Below are positions 49,138-58,894 of a stretch of DNA of 64,000 bases, one piece after another; positions within the stretch are counted from its first letter, which is position 1; each line of letters starts with the position of its first letter. Source of the DNA: Rhabdophis nuchalis (Eukaryota > Chordata > Lepidosauria > Squamata > Natricidae); contig CM077648.1 of NCBI GenBank assembly GCA_039707465.1, forward strand, positions 25,606,119 through 25,670,118. The letters are read 5' to 3'. The translations under genes were made by a program, and so were the position numbers. Under the pieces are notes generated by a model. That model had not been told where the DNA came from. It did no database searches and worked only from the letters and a program-made list of their open reading frames with translations.

Positions 49138-49885
49138 ACCATCATACTTTGCCTTTGAATGGGAAGACCCTTTAGATGGTTCCAAGTGCCAGCTGACTTG
49201 GACTCGATTGCCACAGGGCTACCGTAACAGTCCAACAGCTTTCGCTGCAGCTCTTGCCCAAGATCTTAAAGACTTTGACACCCAAAGAACTTCCCTTTTA
49301 CAATATGTGGATGATTTGTTGATCGCTGGCAAAGACCAGAAAAATATTTCCATCGCCCTCCTAAATCACTTGGCTGAAAGGGGCTACACAGTATTTAGAA
49401 AGAAAGTCCAATGGGCCACTCAGGAAGTACAGTACCTAGGTTTTGTCCTGCACAAAGGCTGCCGTTCACTCCATGAGAGCCGCCTGCAAGTGGCTGCACA
49501 TACCCATGCTGCCCTGTGGAAAGCTCGTGGGTTTACAGGGGCTGATGGAAAAAGTTTAAAGATGAAGCCTCTGCTAGAAAAACTTATCTCAGCTGTCAGA
49601 AAACCTTCTCAGTTAGCCATCATTCACTGCCGAGGGCACCAGACAGACCACAGTGAGATCTCTCGAGGAAATCGGGCTGCAGGTTATTGGGCTCGCCAAG
49701 CTGCTGAATCAGGCCTTGCTTTCCAATCCACGAAATCAAACCTCTTAGCTCTGCTCCCCTGTGATCCCACACATGGAATACCTGCCCTATACGATAATAG
49801 AGATCAATTACACCCTGATGGCAAGTGGTGTGATGGGTGGTGGGTTGTCCAGAGCAAGATTCAGCTCCCTCAACAGATGGTGTAG
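49138..49885 (+). pseudogene. Retroviral pol fragment: reverse transcriptase and RNase H remains
   Basis: The open frame holds a reverse transcriptase palm piece with LTWTRLPQGYRNSPTAF and the catalytic YVDD at 49304-49315, then jumps near 49480-49500 to the end of an RNase H domain (IIHCRGHQTDH, RGNRAAGYWARQAA). The start of the polymerase, its thumb and connection, and most of RNase H are missing, so an internal deletion occurred. It cannot be active. The frame's first codons belong to the CYP2U1 duplication. Confidence 0.88.
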
Positions 49886-49887
49886 AA

Positions 49888-50037
49888 GCTTGTCCAACGA
49901 GCACATGGTATGTCTCACAGCGGCCCTCGTCCACTTCAGAAATGGCTCTCATCCCGTTATTGCAATCCAAAATTACGTAGCCTTTGCAAGACTGTTGTTT
50001 CTCAATGTGAACTTTGCCAAAGAAATAATCCCTGAGT
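49888..50037 (+). pseudogene. Integrase N-terminal zinc-binding remnant
   Basis: In a frame different from the one before it, an H-X3-H pair (HGMSH) and a CELC pair sit at the spacing expected for the HHCC zinc finger of retroviral integrase. A TGA at about 50035-50037 ends this frame just before the integrase core. Confidence 0.7.
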
Positions 50038-50842
50038 GAGCAGTCCCCTTCCGCCTGGCCGTCTCCGAACTGCCTGGTACCCGGGGGAGGCCTGGCAAGT
50101 TGATTTTACTGAACTCCCTGAAAGGGTAACAAAGACTAACCATCTTGTATTTGTGGACTTATTCACTGGGTGGCCAGAAGCCATTCCTACTTCCAGCCAA
50201 AAAGCCAGAGAGGTGGTAAATGCCCTAGTTGATCAGATCATTCCAAGATTTGGAGTCCCTAAAGGTCTCGAGTCTGACAATGGCAGGCACTTCACCTCAC
50301 AGGTTACCCAGGATGTCAGTAAATTTTTAGGCATCCCTTGGCACCTTCACTGTGCTTACAATGCAAGATCTTCTGCGAAAGTGGAGAGACAAAACAGAAC
50401 TCTGAAGGCACACCTGTCCAAATTATGCCAAGAGACCCAACTCCCATGGCCAAAAGTACTCCCAATAGCCTTAGCAAGGATCAGGGTCCTGCCCTCAGGG
50501 AAATTAGGACTGTCACCCTTTGAAATGATGTATGGTAGGCCCTTTGTTGCTTCTGCCCTACCAGATTCTAATGAGAGGGAAAGAAACATCTCATATTTCC
50601 ATAATCTGGCACAGGTACTGTCCTCTATCTCTAAACAGGTCCAGTCTGCTTTGCCTCCAGCTGCTGATGTGCCCCCACTAGCTGAACCAGGCCAGTGGGT
50701 AAGAATAAAAGAACTATCTCCCACCTGCACCGAGCCCAAGTGGTCTTTGCCCCAGTCAGGTTCTTCTCAGCACTCTGACGGCAGTGAAAGTGGAAGGCGT
50801 CAAATCGTGGGTGCATGCGTCCAGAGTGAAGCACGTCCCTGA
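50036..50842 (+). pseudogene. Retroviral integrase core and C-terminal part
   Basis: An open frame of 268 codons holds the catalytic triad: D23 (WQVDFTE), D81 (LESDNGRHF) and E117 (AKVERQNRTLK), a D-X35-E spacing. SPFEMMYGRPF follows, typical of gammaretroviral integrases. The family usually has SS/G before KVER; here it reads RSSAKVER. It is separated by a stop from its zinc finger and so is not a complete protein. Confidence 0.88.
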
Positions 50843-50945
50843 GCCTCTGGAGAAGTGGCAAGTACAACAGCTGGAAGGACTCAAGCTGAAACTACAACGC
50901 TCCCCAGCATTGCCTGCTGATCTAGACAGACTGGACACCCATTGA

Positions 50946-51362
50946 ATGCATTTGATTTGCTGTTTTGTTGTCTTTGCTGTTTTTCTACTCATCTGCTGTT
51001 TTCTCCACACCCTTCTCAGAAAAGGAGAGGAAAAGGAGACGATGGCCCTGATATCTACTTTGATCCTACTGCTTACCTCTATGTTTTTAATTCTCATGAC
51101 TTTTACTGTCACAGCTGAACTCTCCCAATCCCATTGTGAACAATGTTTGATTACCACCCGTCATGGCAATGCAGTTACCAAGCCTCTTGTCTATCACACT
51201 CATTATGACTGTCAGAACCACAATACCTCATTCTGTGTCCACAATGGCACTATCTACAAGATCTGTCCTAATAATAGGAGTCCCATCTGTTTTGACCCTC
51301 AGGCGTCCCAATTTGTCCTAGACATTGAAGTCACTGGATTTCAGGACAGTAAAAAAACCTAG
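50946..51362 (+). pseudogene. Retroviral envelope, N-terminal frame
   Basis: 138 codons. A hydrophobic stretch at residues about 34-58 looks like a signal peptide region. It is followed by a cysteine-rich start of a surface protein. The frame overlaps the next one by 38 bases and then stops, so a single-base shift near 51325-51360 splits env. Confidence 0.75.
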
Positions 51363-53025
51363 TATCCATCTTGGGAGGAACCAGAGTACTTCTCACACTC
51401 CTCAGGTTCAGATCTGTTTTGATGTTTGCTTTGTTATTGCACAAGGACAAGGGGGAAGTGGGGTTTTGTGTGGTTCTATAGGTTGGCAACAGTCATATCA
51501 TACAGAGGGAAAATATCTCTTTACCTCCTGTGGTGCTTCTCAGTCTTATACATACTGGTACACTAAAAAATCCCAACCACAACCAGGACCACCCATAATT
51601 GGATGTTATGGGTCCAGCTTCTTTAATATTTCCCAGGGGGAGGCCCCACCAGATTGCCTTCCTAACGAATGTAATTCTATGTGCCTCCTTTTCAATACTC
51701 CCCCTCCAGGCACGCTAAATGTGGGCCTGGGAATAAATGGGCGAGGGGCTGACCCTTATGGCCAGATTGAAATTAGAGTCACCAGAACGGTTTACCAGCC
51801 TCAGCGCTACACAATCTTCCATTCATTTTATGAGGAAATGGAAAAAAATGTACACATTCCCTCAATAACAACAAACCTCTTCATAGATTTAGCTGAGAGA
51901 ATCGCATCATCCCTCAATGTGACTAACTGCTACGTCTGTGGGGGAACTAACATGAGGGAAAGATGGCCATGGGAGGCTAGAGAAATAAAATTGGCCACTC
52001 TCTCACAAATGAACCTCACATGGTCCTATGTGGACCGGCCCCGAGAATGGATTCTTCAAACCTCCATTATCGGTGCTGTATGTTTTCAAAGGCCTGCCTC
52101 CCAACTGTTTGTGATCCCTTTAGGTGATTTAGTCTGTCAGAACCTTATTGTGGCGACTAAAGCTAATACTACTTGGTGGTCTGGCTCTAATGCCACCCAA
52201 CTTAAAAAACCCTTTTCTGCTTATAGGCAATTTTCCTCCCATTGGGATCACCTCTATGATGTCACTTTATCTTGGCCCGCCCCAGATGGCCTCCTTTGGA
52301 TTTGTGGACGAAAGGCCTATGTGTCCCTTCCACGCAAGTGGAGTGGTACTTGTGCATTGGGGACTGTTAAACCCAGTTTTTTCCTTTTGCCCATCACTCA
52401 GGGGGAAAGACTTGGTGTCCCAATATATGATGAGGTAGGACACAGAAATAAAAGATCCCCCACATTCGAAGATCTTAAGATCATGGATCAGAGGACTTGG
52501 CATGATGATGAATGGCCTCCAAAGTGCATAATCCAAACTTATGGCCCTGCCACATGGGCGGAGGATGGAATGTGGGGTTACAGAATCCCAATTTATTTGC
52601 TTAATCGCTTGATACATCTTCAAGCAGTTGTTGAGCTCATTACCAATAGTACTGGTGCATCCCTTGACATGCTTGCTGAAACTAACACCCAGATTCGCAC
52701 TGCTGCCTATCAAAACTGCCTTGCCCTCGACTATTTACTTGCCCAAGAGGGAGGTGTTTGTGGGAAGTTCAACCTCACAAATTGTTGCTTACAAATTGAT
52801 GATAATGATAAGGCTATACATGAGCTTACTGCCAGTATGAGGACACTTGCACATGTCCCTGTCCAAATTTGGACTGGGGCAGTAGATTTCAATTGGTTTG
52901 GCAACATCCTCTCTAGCTGGAAGCATATTGCATTCATGGTACTTTTAGCTTTTGGGGGGTCTGCTTTTCCTCCCCGGCCTTATCCTTTTGATCCAGAGAA
53001 TCGTCACATCCTATCTCTGGAATAA
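51325..53025 (+). pseudogene. Retroviral envelope, main frame (surface and transmembrane parts)
   Basis: 566 codons with no stop. Landmarks: CYVC (C202-C205), the CXXC type of gammaretroviral surface proteins; several NXS/T sites; a furin-like RNKR at 374-377; and in the transmembrane part a C-X7-CC motif at C479, C487 and C488, one residue longer than the usual C-X6-CC. No obvious hydrophobic fusion peptide follows RNKR directly. The hydrophobic anchor starting near HIAFMVLLAF is broken at a G-run (52952-52957); the hydrophobic reading continues in another frame. The start is also in another frame (50946-51362), so the protein is broken at both ends. Confidence 0.85.
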
Positions 53026-53149
53026 CTGTTGTGGCATCCTCCGTTTCTGCCACTGCTCAAAATAAGCCGGCTAATATCATGGTCTTAAAAACTGTCCCTG
53101 CAAAATATGCATCCCTCATTCATCCAGATAGAAAGAATTCTATCGTTTG

Positions 53150-53165
53150 AAAAAAAAGGGGGAAA
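53150..53165 (+). promoter_or_regulatory. Retroviral polypurine tract
   Basis: A8-G5-A3 directly before the TG that opens the 3' LTR: the plus-strand priming site. Confidence 0.85.
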
Positions 53166-53962
53166 TGAAGGATAGTGATCCAAGTATTAGAGTAGAAACT
53201 TGTTATTTTAATAATACAAGAAACGGGTATTATTGCATCAAAGTAGAAATTAGTTATTTTAGATATCTGTTGCATTTAAGTAGAAACTTGCTATCTGTTA
53301 TGTTGTAGCATCTTATATTGCTGTGAAAGTGTTTTCCTATGTTATTCTAGAGATGTTCTGTTTAGTATTTAGACATGTTATATTGCTGTGGAGACATATG
53401 CCTTCAATCCATTGCATCCTTCCTGTAATAAGATCTGAAATCTTCCTATGCCACCTCTGCTTCCTTCAGGAAAAGAGAATGTAATTTTGCTCTTCTCAAA
53501 TACCAGAGCAATCTTCACACCTTTTGTGCTGCTAAATGGGCAATTAAGCAAACAAAGAAGGGAAAAGATAACAAACCTTTTGAGCCAGGAAGGATGCAAA
53601 TTGTAGTTAGGATATATGATCCAACTTTTACAATGTGTTAGGTTATATGACTTAAGGTTTGACTTGAAGTTTACAATGTTGATTAGAATGATTTAGAATA
53701 GTTAGAGTGATTTAGAATAATTAGAATGCGAAGAACAAAGACCTTTTTGAAGAACAAAGTTCTTTTGGTATATAAGAAAGGGGAGAGTCCCATTGAGTTT
53801 TTGTAGAACTTTCCCACTGTGTCCCTTGTACATGGGTTTGGGATTTCTTACCCAGAACTTTAACTTTGATCAAAGAATAAAGTCTGTTTTCTTTGTTTTC
53901 CAAGCCTCCGTTTAAGTCTTCTTTTGCTTCATTTTTGGCTTAAGCGTTTGCCAAACCTTACA
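53166..53962 (+). repeat. 3' LTR
   Basis: 797 bp from TGAAGGATAGTGATCC to CCTTACA, followed by ATTT (53963-53966). It has the same AATAAA and TATA-like positions as the 5' LTR and lies about 390 bp upstream of the CYP2U1 start codon, on the same strand, so it could influence CYP2U1 transcription. Confidence 0.92.
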
Positions 53963-54355
53963 ATTTTATTTCATTTATTTCGCTCCATCTCACTCAAAAG
54001 CTCTTTCCTCCTCACACATCCCCCCAATTTCGCAGAGACCCACTTGATTGCGGCACTCCAGCTCCAGCGGATAATAGCAGGGGGGGAGGGGGGAGGATGA
54101 ATAACCCCCCCCCCCCTTTTGACTCACTACGTCACGGGCTTGGGGGAGTTTCCTGCGACCTGTCATTGCCCCTGTCTTCCTGCAGGCAGCCAATCAAAGG
54201 AGGAACTGCTGCAACTGGCCGGCAGAAGGGAAGGCGCCTCCACAATAGCCAGGCGGATAAGAGGATGGTGTAGTAGCGGGCGCACCTTACTTAACAGGTT
54301 GCCCGCGGGCGCTGCGCTGGACCTGCTGCTGGGTTTTCTGTTAGCCTCGGCCAGG
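53963..54355 (+). promoter_or_regulatory. CYP2U1: CYP2U1 promoter and 5' leader
   Basis: GC-rich DNA between the 3' LTR and the CYP2U1 start. A CRE-like CTACGTCACGG lies at about 54126-54136 and a CCAAT box near 54190, both also in the upstream duplicate. Compared with that duplicate, about 113 bp is missing here at about 54049. An in-frame ATG at 54119 keeps a frame open to the usual start codon at 54356. Confidence 0.65.
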
Positions 54356-54818
54356 ATGGCTGCCATCGCCAGTGCGGAGGAGCCGCCGCCGCCTTCTCTA
54401 GCACCAGATACGGTTCGGGCGGCGATGCTGGGAGCTGCCGGGCTGCTGCTGGCATTGTGGTGGCTGTTGAGCCGCCGGACTCTGCAGCGCCTTCCCCCTG
54501 GCCCTAAGCCCTGGCCCCTAGTGGGCAACTTCGCCTTCGCCCTGCTGCCCAAGAGGCTGCAGATCCTCGGGGTCTTCCCGCCCCGCAAGAAGGAAGGGAG
54601 CTGCGACCGAGCCGAAAATGGAAGGCCAGCACCGATGCATGTGCAGCTTACCGGGCTGGCTAAAATGTACGGCAGCATCTTCCGAATGGACTTGGGCAGC
54701 CGCCATGTCATTGTGCTTAGCGACTTCGAAGCTGTCCGGGATGCGCTGGTCACTCAGGCCGAGGTCTTCAGCGACCGGCCCAGTATGCCCATCGTGGCCA
54801 TCCTCACCGAGAAGAAGG
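54356..54818 (+). CDS. CYP2U1: CYP2U1 exon 1 coding part
   Basis: 463 bp, 154 codons plus one base, from ATG in CCAGGATGG to KK. Donor GT at 54819 (AAGG/GTAACG). The first 39 codons are duplicated upstream of the retroviral pol fragment. The start was chosen because family members begin shortly before the membrane anchor; an in-frame ATG 79 codons upstream also exists. Confidence 0.92.
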
Positions 54819-57800
54819 GTAACGGGGCCGGTGGGGACGGCGGTGGGCTCGACGGGGCGGAGGTTGGATCAGAGATCCATTCCGGCTCTCGCGCGTGGCT
54901 GTAGCGCCCTCAGGAACTGGGTTTCCAGGGGGTAAAAAAAGATTCCAACCGGAGAGGCTTCCCTGTCCTAAAGGCCCCCTGCCCAGTCCTTAGTTTGACA
55001 TCTGTTTTTATTTTGATCTATGGGCGTGTCTGATTTGGTTTAGCCACACCTAACAAATCATGGTTTCAGAATAAAGTAGCCCAATGATAGAAGAGACTAT
55101 TTGTAGCCTGGGTTTAAACCAGGGGTAGTCAACCTTTTTATACCTACCGCCCACTTTTTTAAAAAAATCATATTTATATCCCGCCATTCTCCACAGAGGA
55201 ACCAGGGCGGCGTATCTCTGTTAGTAGTAAAATTTTCTAACTGCCTACCAGTTCCACAGTAATGGTGATTTATAAAGTAGGGAAGTCCATTAAATTAAAA
55301 AAAAGAAAGTGCTTCAGTATAGTACAAAACCCCTAACGCCCACCATGAAAGCTGGAACACCCACTAGCGGTAGGGACCAGGTTGACTACCACTGGTTTAA
55401 ACTGTGGAATCTTTGGTGCTCTCTCTGCTAGGTTGCTTTCTTGCAGGGGTTTCATTTCCCAAACTAGGTAACATCATCAGGGCCAGCAAGGAAATCGGAT
55501 TTGCCCTCATGTGATATACTGGTGGCTTGCCCTGCCAGTGCTGGTGGGAGTTGTCTTGCTGGTTAATCTTGGTGTTAATCTCGGTTTATCTGGAAGGTTT
55601 ATCTGGGCGTTGAGGAGGAGGTGAGGTGAGGAGGTGTTTAGGTCTTTTTCTTTTCTTTTTGATGGTGTCTTTTGAATAGTAGTAGGTGTTGTTTGATGGA
55701 CGCAGTGGCTCAGTGGCCAAGATGCTGAGCTTGTCGATTGGAAAGGTTGGCAGTTCGGCGGTTCGAATCCCTAGCACCACGTAACAGAGTGAGCTCCTGT
55801 TACTTGTCCCAGCTTCTGCCAACCTAGCAGTTTGAAAGCATGTAAAAATGCAAGTAGAAAAATAGGGACCGCTTTGGTAGGAAGATAACAGTGTTCCATG
55901 TGCCCTTGGTGTTTAGTCTTGCCGGCCACATGATCATGGAAACGTCTTTCGATAGTGCTGGCTCTTTGGCTTTGAAATGGAGATGAGCACCATCCCCTGG
56001 AATCAGGAATGTCTACCACATATGTGCAAGGGGAACCTTTACCTAGGTATTGTTTATCTCTGTGTCTATTGATGGCAGAGTTGTCTAAGTGCCAGGCTTC
56101 TAAGAATTCTTTAGGGTTTTTTGACTTGGTTTGGTCTCTAGGATGATTCCCAGTTGAAACCATGATTAAATCTGTCCATGGGTTGTGAAATTAAGGAACT
56201 GTCACCATGTCTTCTGACTGCTAGTTGATGTTCATGAAGGCAGACAACCATATTTTCAACTGGAAAACGTTCTAGAATAAGCCAAGTCACTGAATACCAT
56301 GAACCTATTGGACAAGTCAATAGACACATAGAAACAACATCCACAGCCATTTAAAAGAAACAGCCAAAAACAAGAAGATCACCTTTCTAGCAATCAACAC
56401 CTGGATAATTAACACCAAGGTTAACACTAGGCCAACAATTAATAAGTAAACATTACTCTAATCTTGAAACTACCAACTCAGATAAGCAACTAACAGTAAA
56501 CAGCCCAATTAGGAACTACCTAGTCCAGTTCCACCAACACTGATAGGGCAAACCACTAGTATATAAAATGAGAGCAAACTTGATTCACTTACTAGCATTG
56601 ATGTTACCTACTGGTAGTTTGGTAAGTGAAGAATCAGACTTTTAACTAATTGAATTGCATACCATGTAAACATTAGAGCATTCTGCAACAACTTTACTAA
56701 GAAGCAGAAACTGAGGAAGGACCCAGAGAAGTGATAGCTTGCTAAAATGACTGAAATTGAAAGACTCGTGTAAATAAGGAGTTTGGGGCAATTTTTTCCA
56801 ATGAACAAATTACATTAAAGGGTGAATGGATTTGTGACCTACAGTTCACTTAATCACCGCATAAAAGGGTCCAGGGGTTCCCAAACTTGGCAACTTTAAG
56901 ACTTGTGGACTTCAACTCAACTTGTGGAGTTGAAGTCCACAAGTCTTAAAGTTGCCAAGTTTGGGGACTCCTGGGTTAGACTAATTCAGTGTTCAAATTA
57001 GGGTGGTGAAAAGGAGGAGACAGGATGGGTCTGCAGATGCAGTATATAAGTGAGGCAGATACTGCAAGTACCTTATCAGTTAACAAATGAAATGTGTTAA
57101 AAGCCTTTGTTGAAGATTTTTGAAATTGCTTAAACCTTTAGATGTGAGTTCAGAAATCTGTAACAAACCCATCTGTCTACTGGCTCATGACATCAACTGT
57201 AGTATGGTTGATCTCAACAGGTACACATGCAAGATTAGAACTGTATTCACATGCTCTTCCTTTAATGTGATACATGCCATTATCATCCAGAGGTTCCCCT
57301 TGATTTTATGAACATAGGACATAGGACACATAAAACAAACTTTGTGCAAAATAATTAATGGACACAAGAAGAACAACATATTTTTAAAGCATTTCAGCCT
57401 TCCAAAGATACTTTATGGCAGATTTCAAAATGACTGTTTTGGAAAAATGAAAATTTAAGCACACCATTAAATAAGAGATGAGCAAATATTCTGACACACT
57501 CTTAAGGCAGCTTGCTCTGTTTCTAAAGCCTAATGAAATTTCAGTGGCTTCAAACATGCTTTTGTAGGAAATGAAAGATTGGGTTCAAGATTTCTGCTCC
57601 ATTCATTGCATAAAGTAGGGGTGCTCAATTTTTTCATATCAAAGGGTGCACTTGATTATGAAGTGGTGTGCACTCCTAAAGATAAACACATTTCTCCCAG
57701 ATATAAGCAGCATTTTATCCAATGTAACTAAAATGTAATGTGATTTATCTTCCAGTCATGTATTTAATTTTTTTATCTTCTGTCATATTTAAAAGATAAA

Positions 57801-58894
57801 ATTTGGCAGTAATTTTTGGAGGTCTTTTCTAGAGCCTACATGCAGAGCTTAGGCTATATAATTCTGATGTAGGACCTCTATGTCCAAAATTATTGTCTAT
57901 TCAAGGTTATCAGAGCTGCCTCTGTTCAATTCCTAGGAAAGAGAAACCCTTGGCTCCCTAGATTTAGAGAAAAGTACTTTTACTAGGAACAAACTGAAAG
58001 CAAACAGTTTCAAGCAAGCTATGAGGGAAACTGAGCAAACACATCAACTTCAAACACAATATACCGCCCAATCCCCTTGTAGCCAAGCAACAGCATACCA
58101 GAGCAATGTAATCTTCCCCCTATTCCCTCTCCCCTTTCTACGGCAGCAAGCAACAGGCTGGCTGACAAAGGCTTTGGAAAGAAAGAAGCTGCATAAAAGG
58201 TTTCCAAGGATTCAAATAAGCCCCATTTCAAATTTTAAATGTTCTTTTCTCCATACAGGTGTGGTGTTTGCGCCTTATAATCCAGTGTGGAAAAAACAAA
58301 GGAAGTTTTCCCACTCAACTCTCCGTCACTTTGGACTAGGGAAGCACAGTCTGGAGCCTAAAATCATTGAAGAATTCAAGTATGTGAAAGAAGAGATCCT
58401 GAAACATGGAGAGGAGCAATTCAATCCTTTCCCTATTATTGGCAATGCAGTGTCCAATGTGATCTGCTCAATGGCCTTTGGTAGGCGCTTTGATTATGAT
58501 GATGCAGAGTTCAAAAACATGCTAAACCTGATGTCACGAGCTCTGGAGTTCAGCCTGAATAGTCAGGTACTGTTGGTCAACATTTGCCCGTGGCTCTATT
58601 ATCTTCCTTTTGGACCTTTCAGAGAATTCAGGCAGATTGTGCTGGATATCACAGCTTTCTTGAAAAACATTATTAGACAGCACAGGGAAAGCTTGGATGC
58701 CCAGGATCCCCGAGACTTCATTGATATGTATCTCCTGCATTCAGATCAGGAAAAGAAGATCAATGGGGAAAGTAGCTTTAATGAAGACTACCTGTTCTTC
58801 ATCATTGGAGACCTTTTTATTGCAGGCACAGACACGACGTCCAACACACTAATCTGGAGCCTTCTTTATATGTCCCTTCACCCACAAGAGCAAA
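54356..58894 (+). CDS. CYP2U1: Cytochrome P450 2U1, first two exons (partial)
   Basis: CYP2U1 is a heme monooxygenase that hydroxylates long-chain fatty acids such as arachidonate; in mammals it is in ER and mitochondria. Exon 1 (54356-54818) and exon 2 (58259-58894) join in phase to about 366 codons. Seen in order: a membrane anchor ([10 protein letters not shown]), the proline hinge [29 protein letters not shown]; then in exon 2 the C helix [16 protein letters not shown] and the I-helix AGTDTT that takes part in oxygen activation. The heme-binding cysteine lies in later exons that I do not find before 64000, so the gene probably runs out of the window. Neighbour and strand match the conserved SGMS2-CYP2U1 order. 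Confidence 0.93.
55120..55394. mobile_element. hAT miniature element, CAGGGGTAGTCAACC family
   Basis: 275 bp with an exact 8-bp target duplication GTTTAAAC at 55112-55119 and 55395-55402. Compared with its sister at 39191 it carries about 50 extra bases at about 55160-55212, which resemble an L2 3' tail (ATATCCCGCC, GGGCGGCG). Confidence 0.85.
55698..56044 (+). repeat. Sauria-type tRNA SINE
   Basis: Full-length copy with GGACGCAGTGGCTCAGTGG, B box GGTTCGAATCC, and a BovB-like end GGGGAACCTTTACC. Imperfect target duplications AGGTGTTGTTTGAT (55684-55697) and AGGTATTGTTTAT (56045-56057). Confidence 0.88.
56872..56973. repeat. Short palindromic element
   Basis: Two 47-base arms (56872-56918 and 56927-56973) are inverted copies of each other with only one or two mismatches, separated by 8 bases. 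The outer ends CAGGGGTTCCC and GGGGACTCCTG look like hAT termini, but I found no 8-bp target duplication. Confidence 0.7.
58259..58894 (+). CDS. CYP2U1: CYP2U1 exon 2
   Basis: 636 bp, from [13 protein letters not shown] to LHPQEQ. Acceptor AG at 58257-58258; donor GTACGT at 58895. The I-helix AGTDTT and the conserved [17 protein letters not shown] stretch make it clearly CYP2U1 rather than another CYP2. No stop or frameshift. Confidence 0.95.

Larger units (their letters stand above)
47726..53962 (+). mobile_element. Rearranged gammaretrovirus-like endogenous retrovirus
   Basis: Two LTRs (47726-48515 and 53166-53962) enclose, in order, about 620 bp of host DNA that duplicates the CYP2U1 promoter and exon 1 start, a fragment of reverse transcriptase, RNase H remains, integrase and envelope. 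There is no primer-binding site after the 5' LTR and no gag or protease. The 4-bp repeat ATTT precedes the 5' LTR (47722-47725), follows the 5' LTR (48516-48519) and follows the 3' LTR (53963-53966). Gamma-like features are the integrase type, the CXXC motif in the surface protein and the 4-bp duplication. It is defective: gag, protease and much of pol are missing, and pol and env have frame breaks. Confidence 0.9.
54819..58258 (+). other. CYP2U1: CYP2U1 intron 1
   Basis: 3.4 kb. It contains a hAT miniature, a Sauria SINE and a short palindrome, listed separately. The frame that precedes exon 2 (58021-58258) is intron read-through. The acceptor CCATACAG ends at 58258. Confidence 0.9.

Noticed and set aside
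49020..49175. A second CYP2U1 gene
   Set aside because: Only promoter, leader and 39 codons are present before the joint with pol; it is a fragment.
51325..53025. Envelope as a domesticated, syncytin-like host gene
   Set aside because: Although long, the frame lacks its own signal peptide and has a broken membrane anchor, so the sequence does not support a working protein.
58021..58258. Open frame leading into CYP2U1 exon 2
   Set aside because: The P450 homology starts exactly after the CCATACAG acceptor at 58258; the preceding 79 codons match nothing and are intron.
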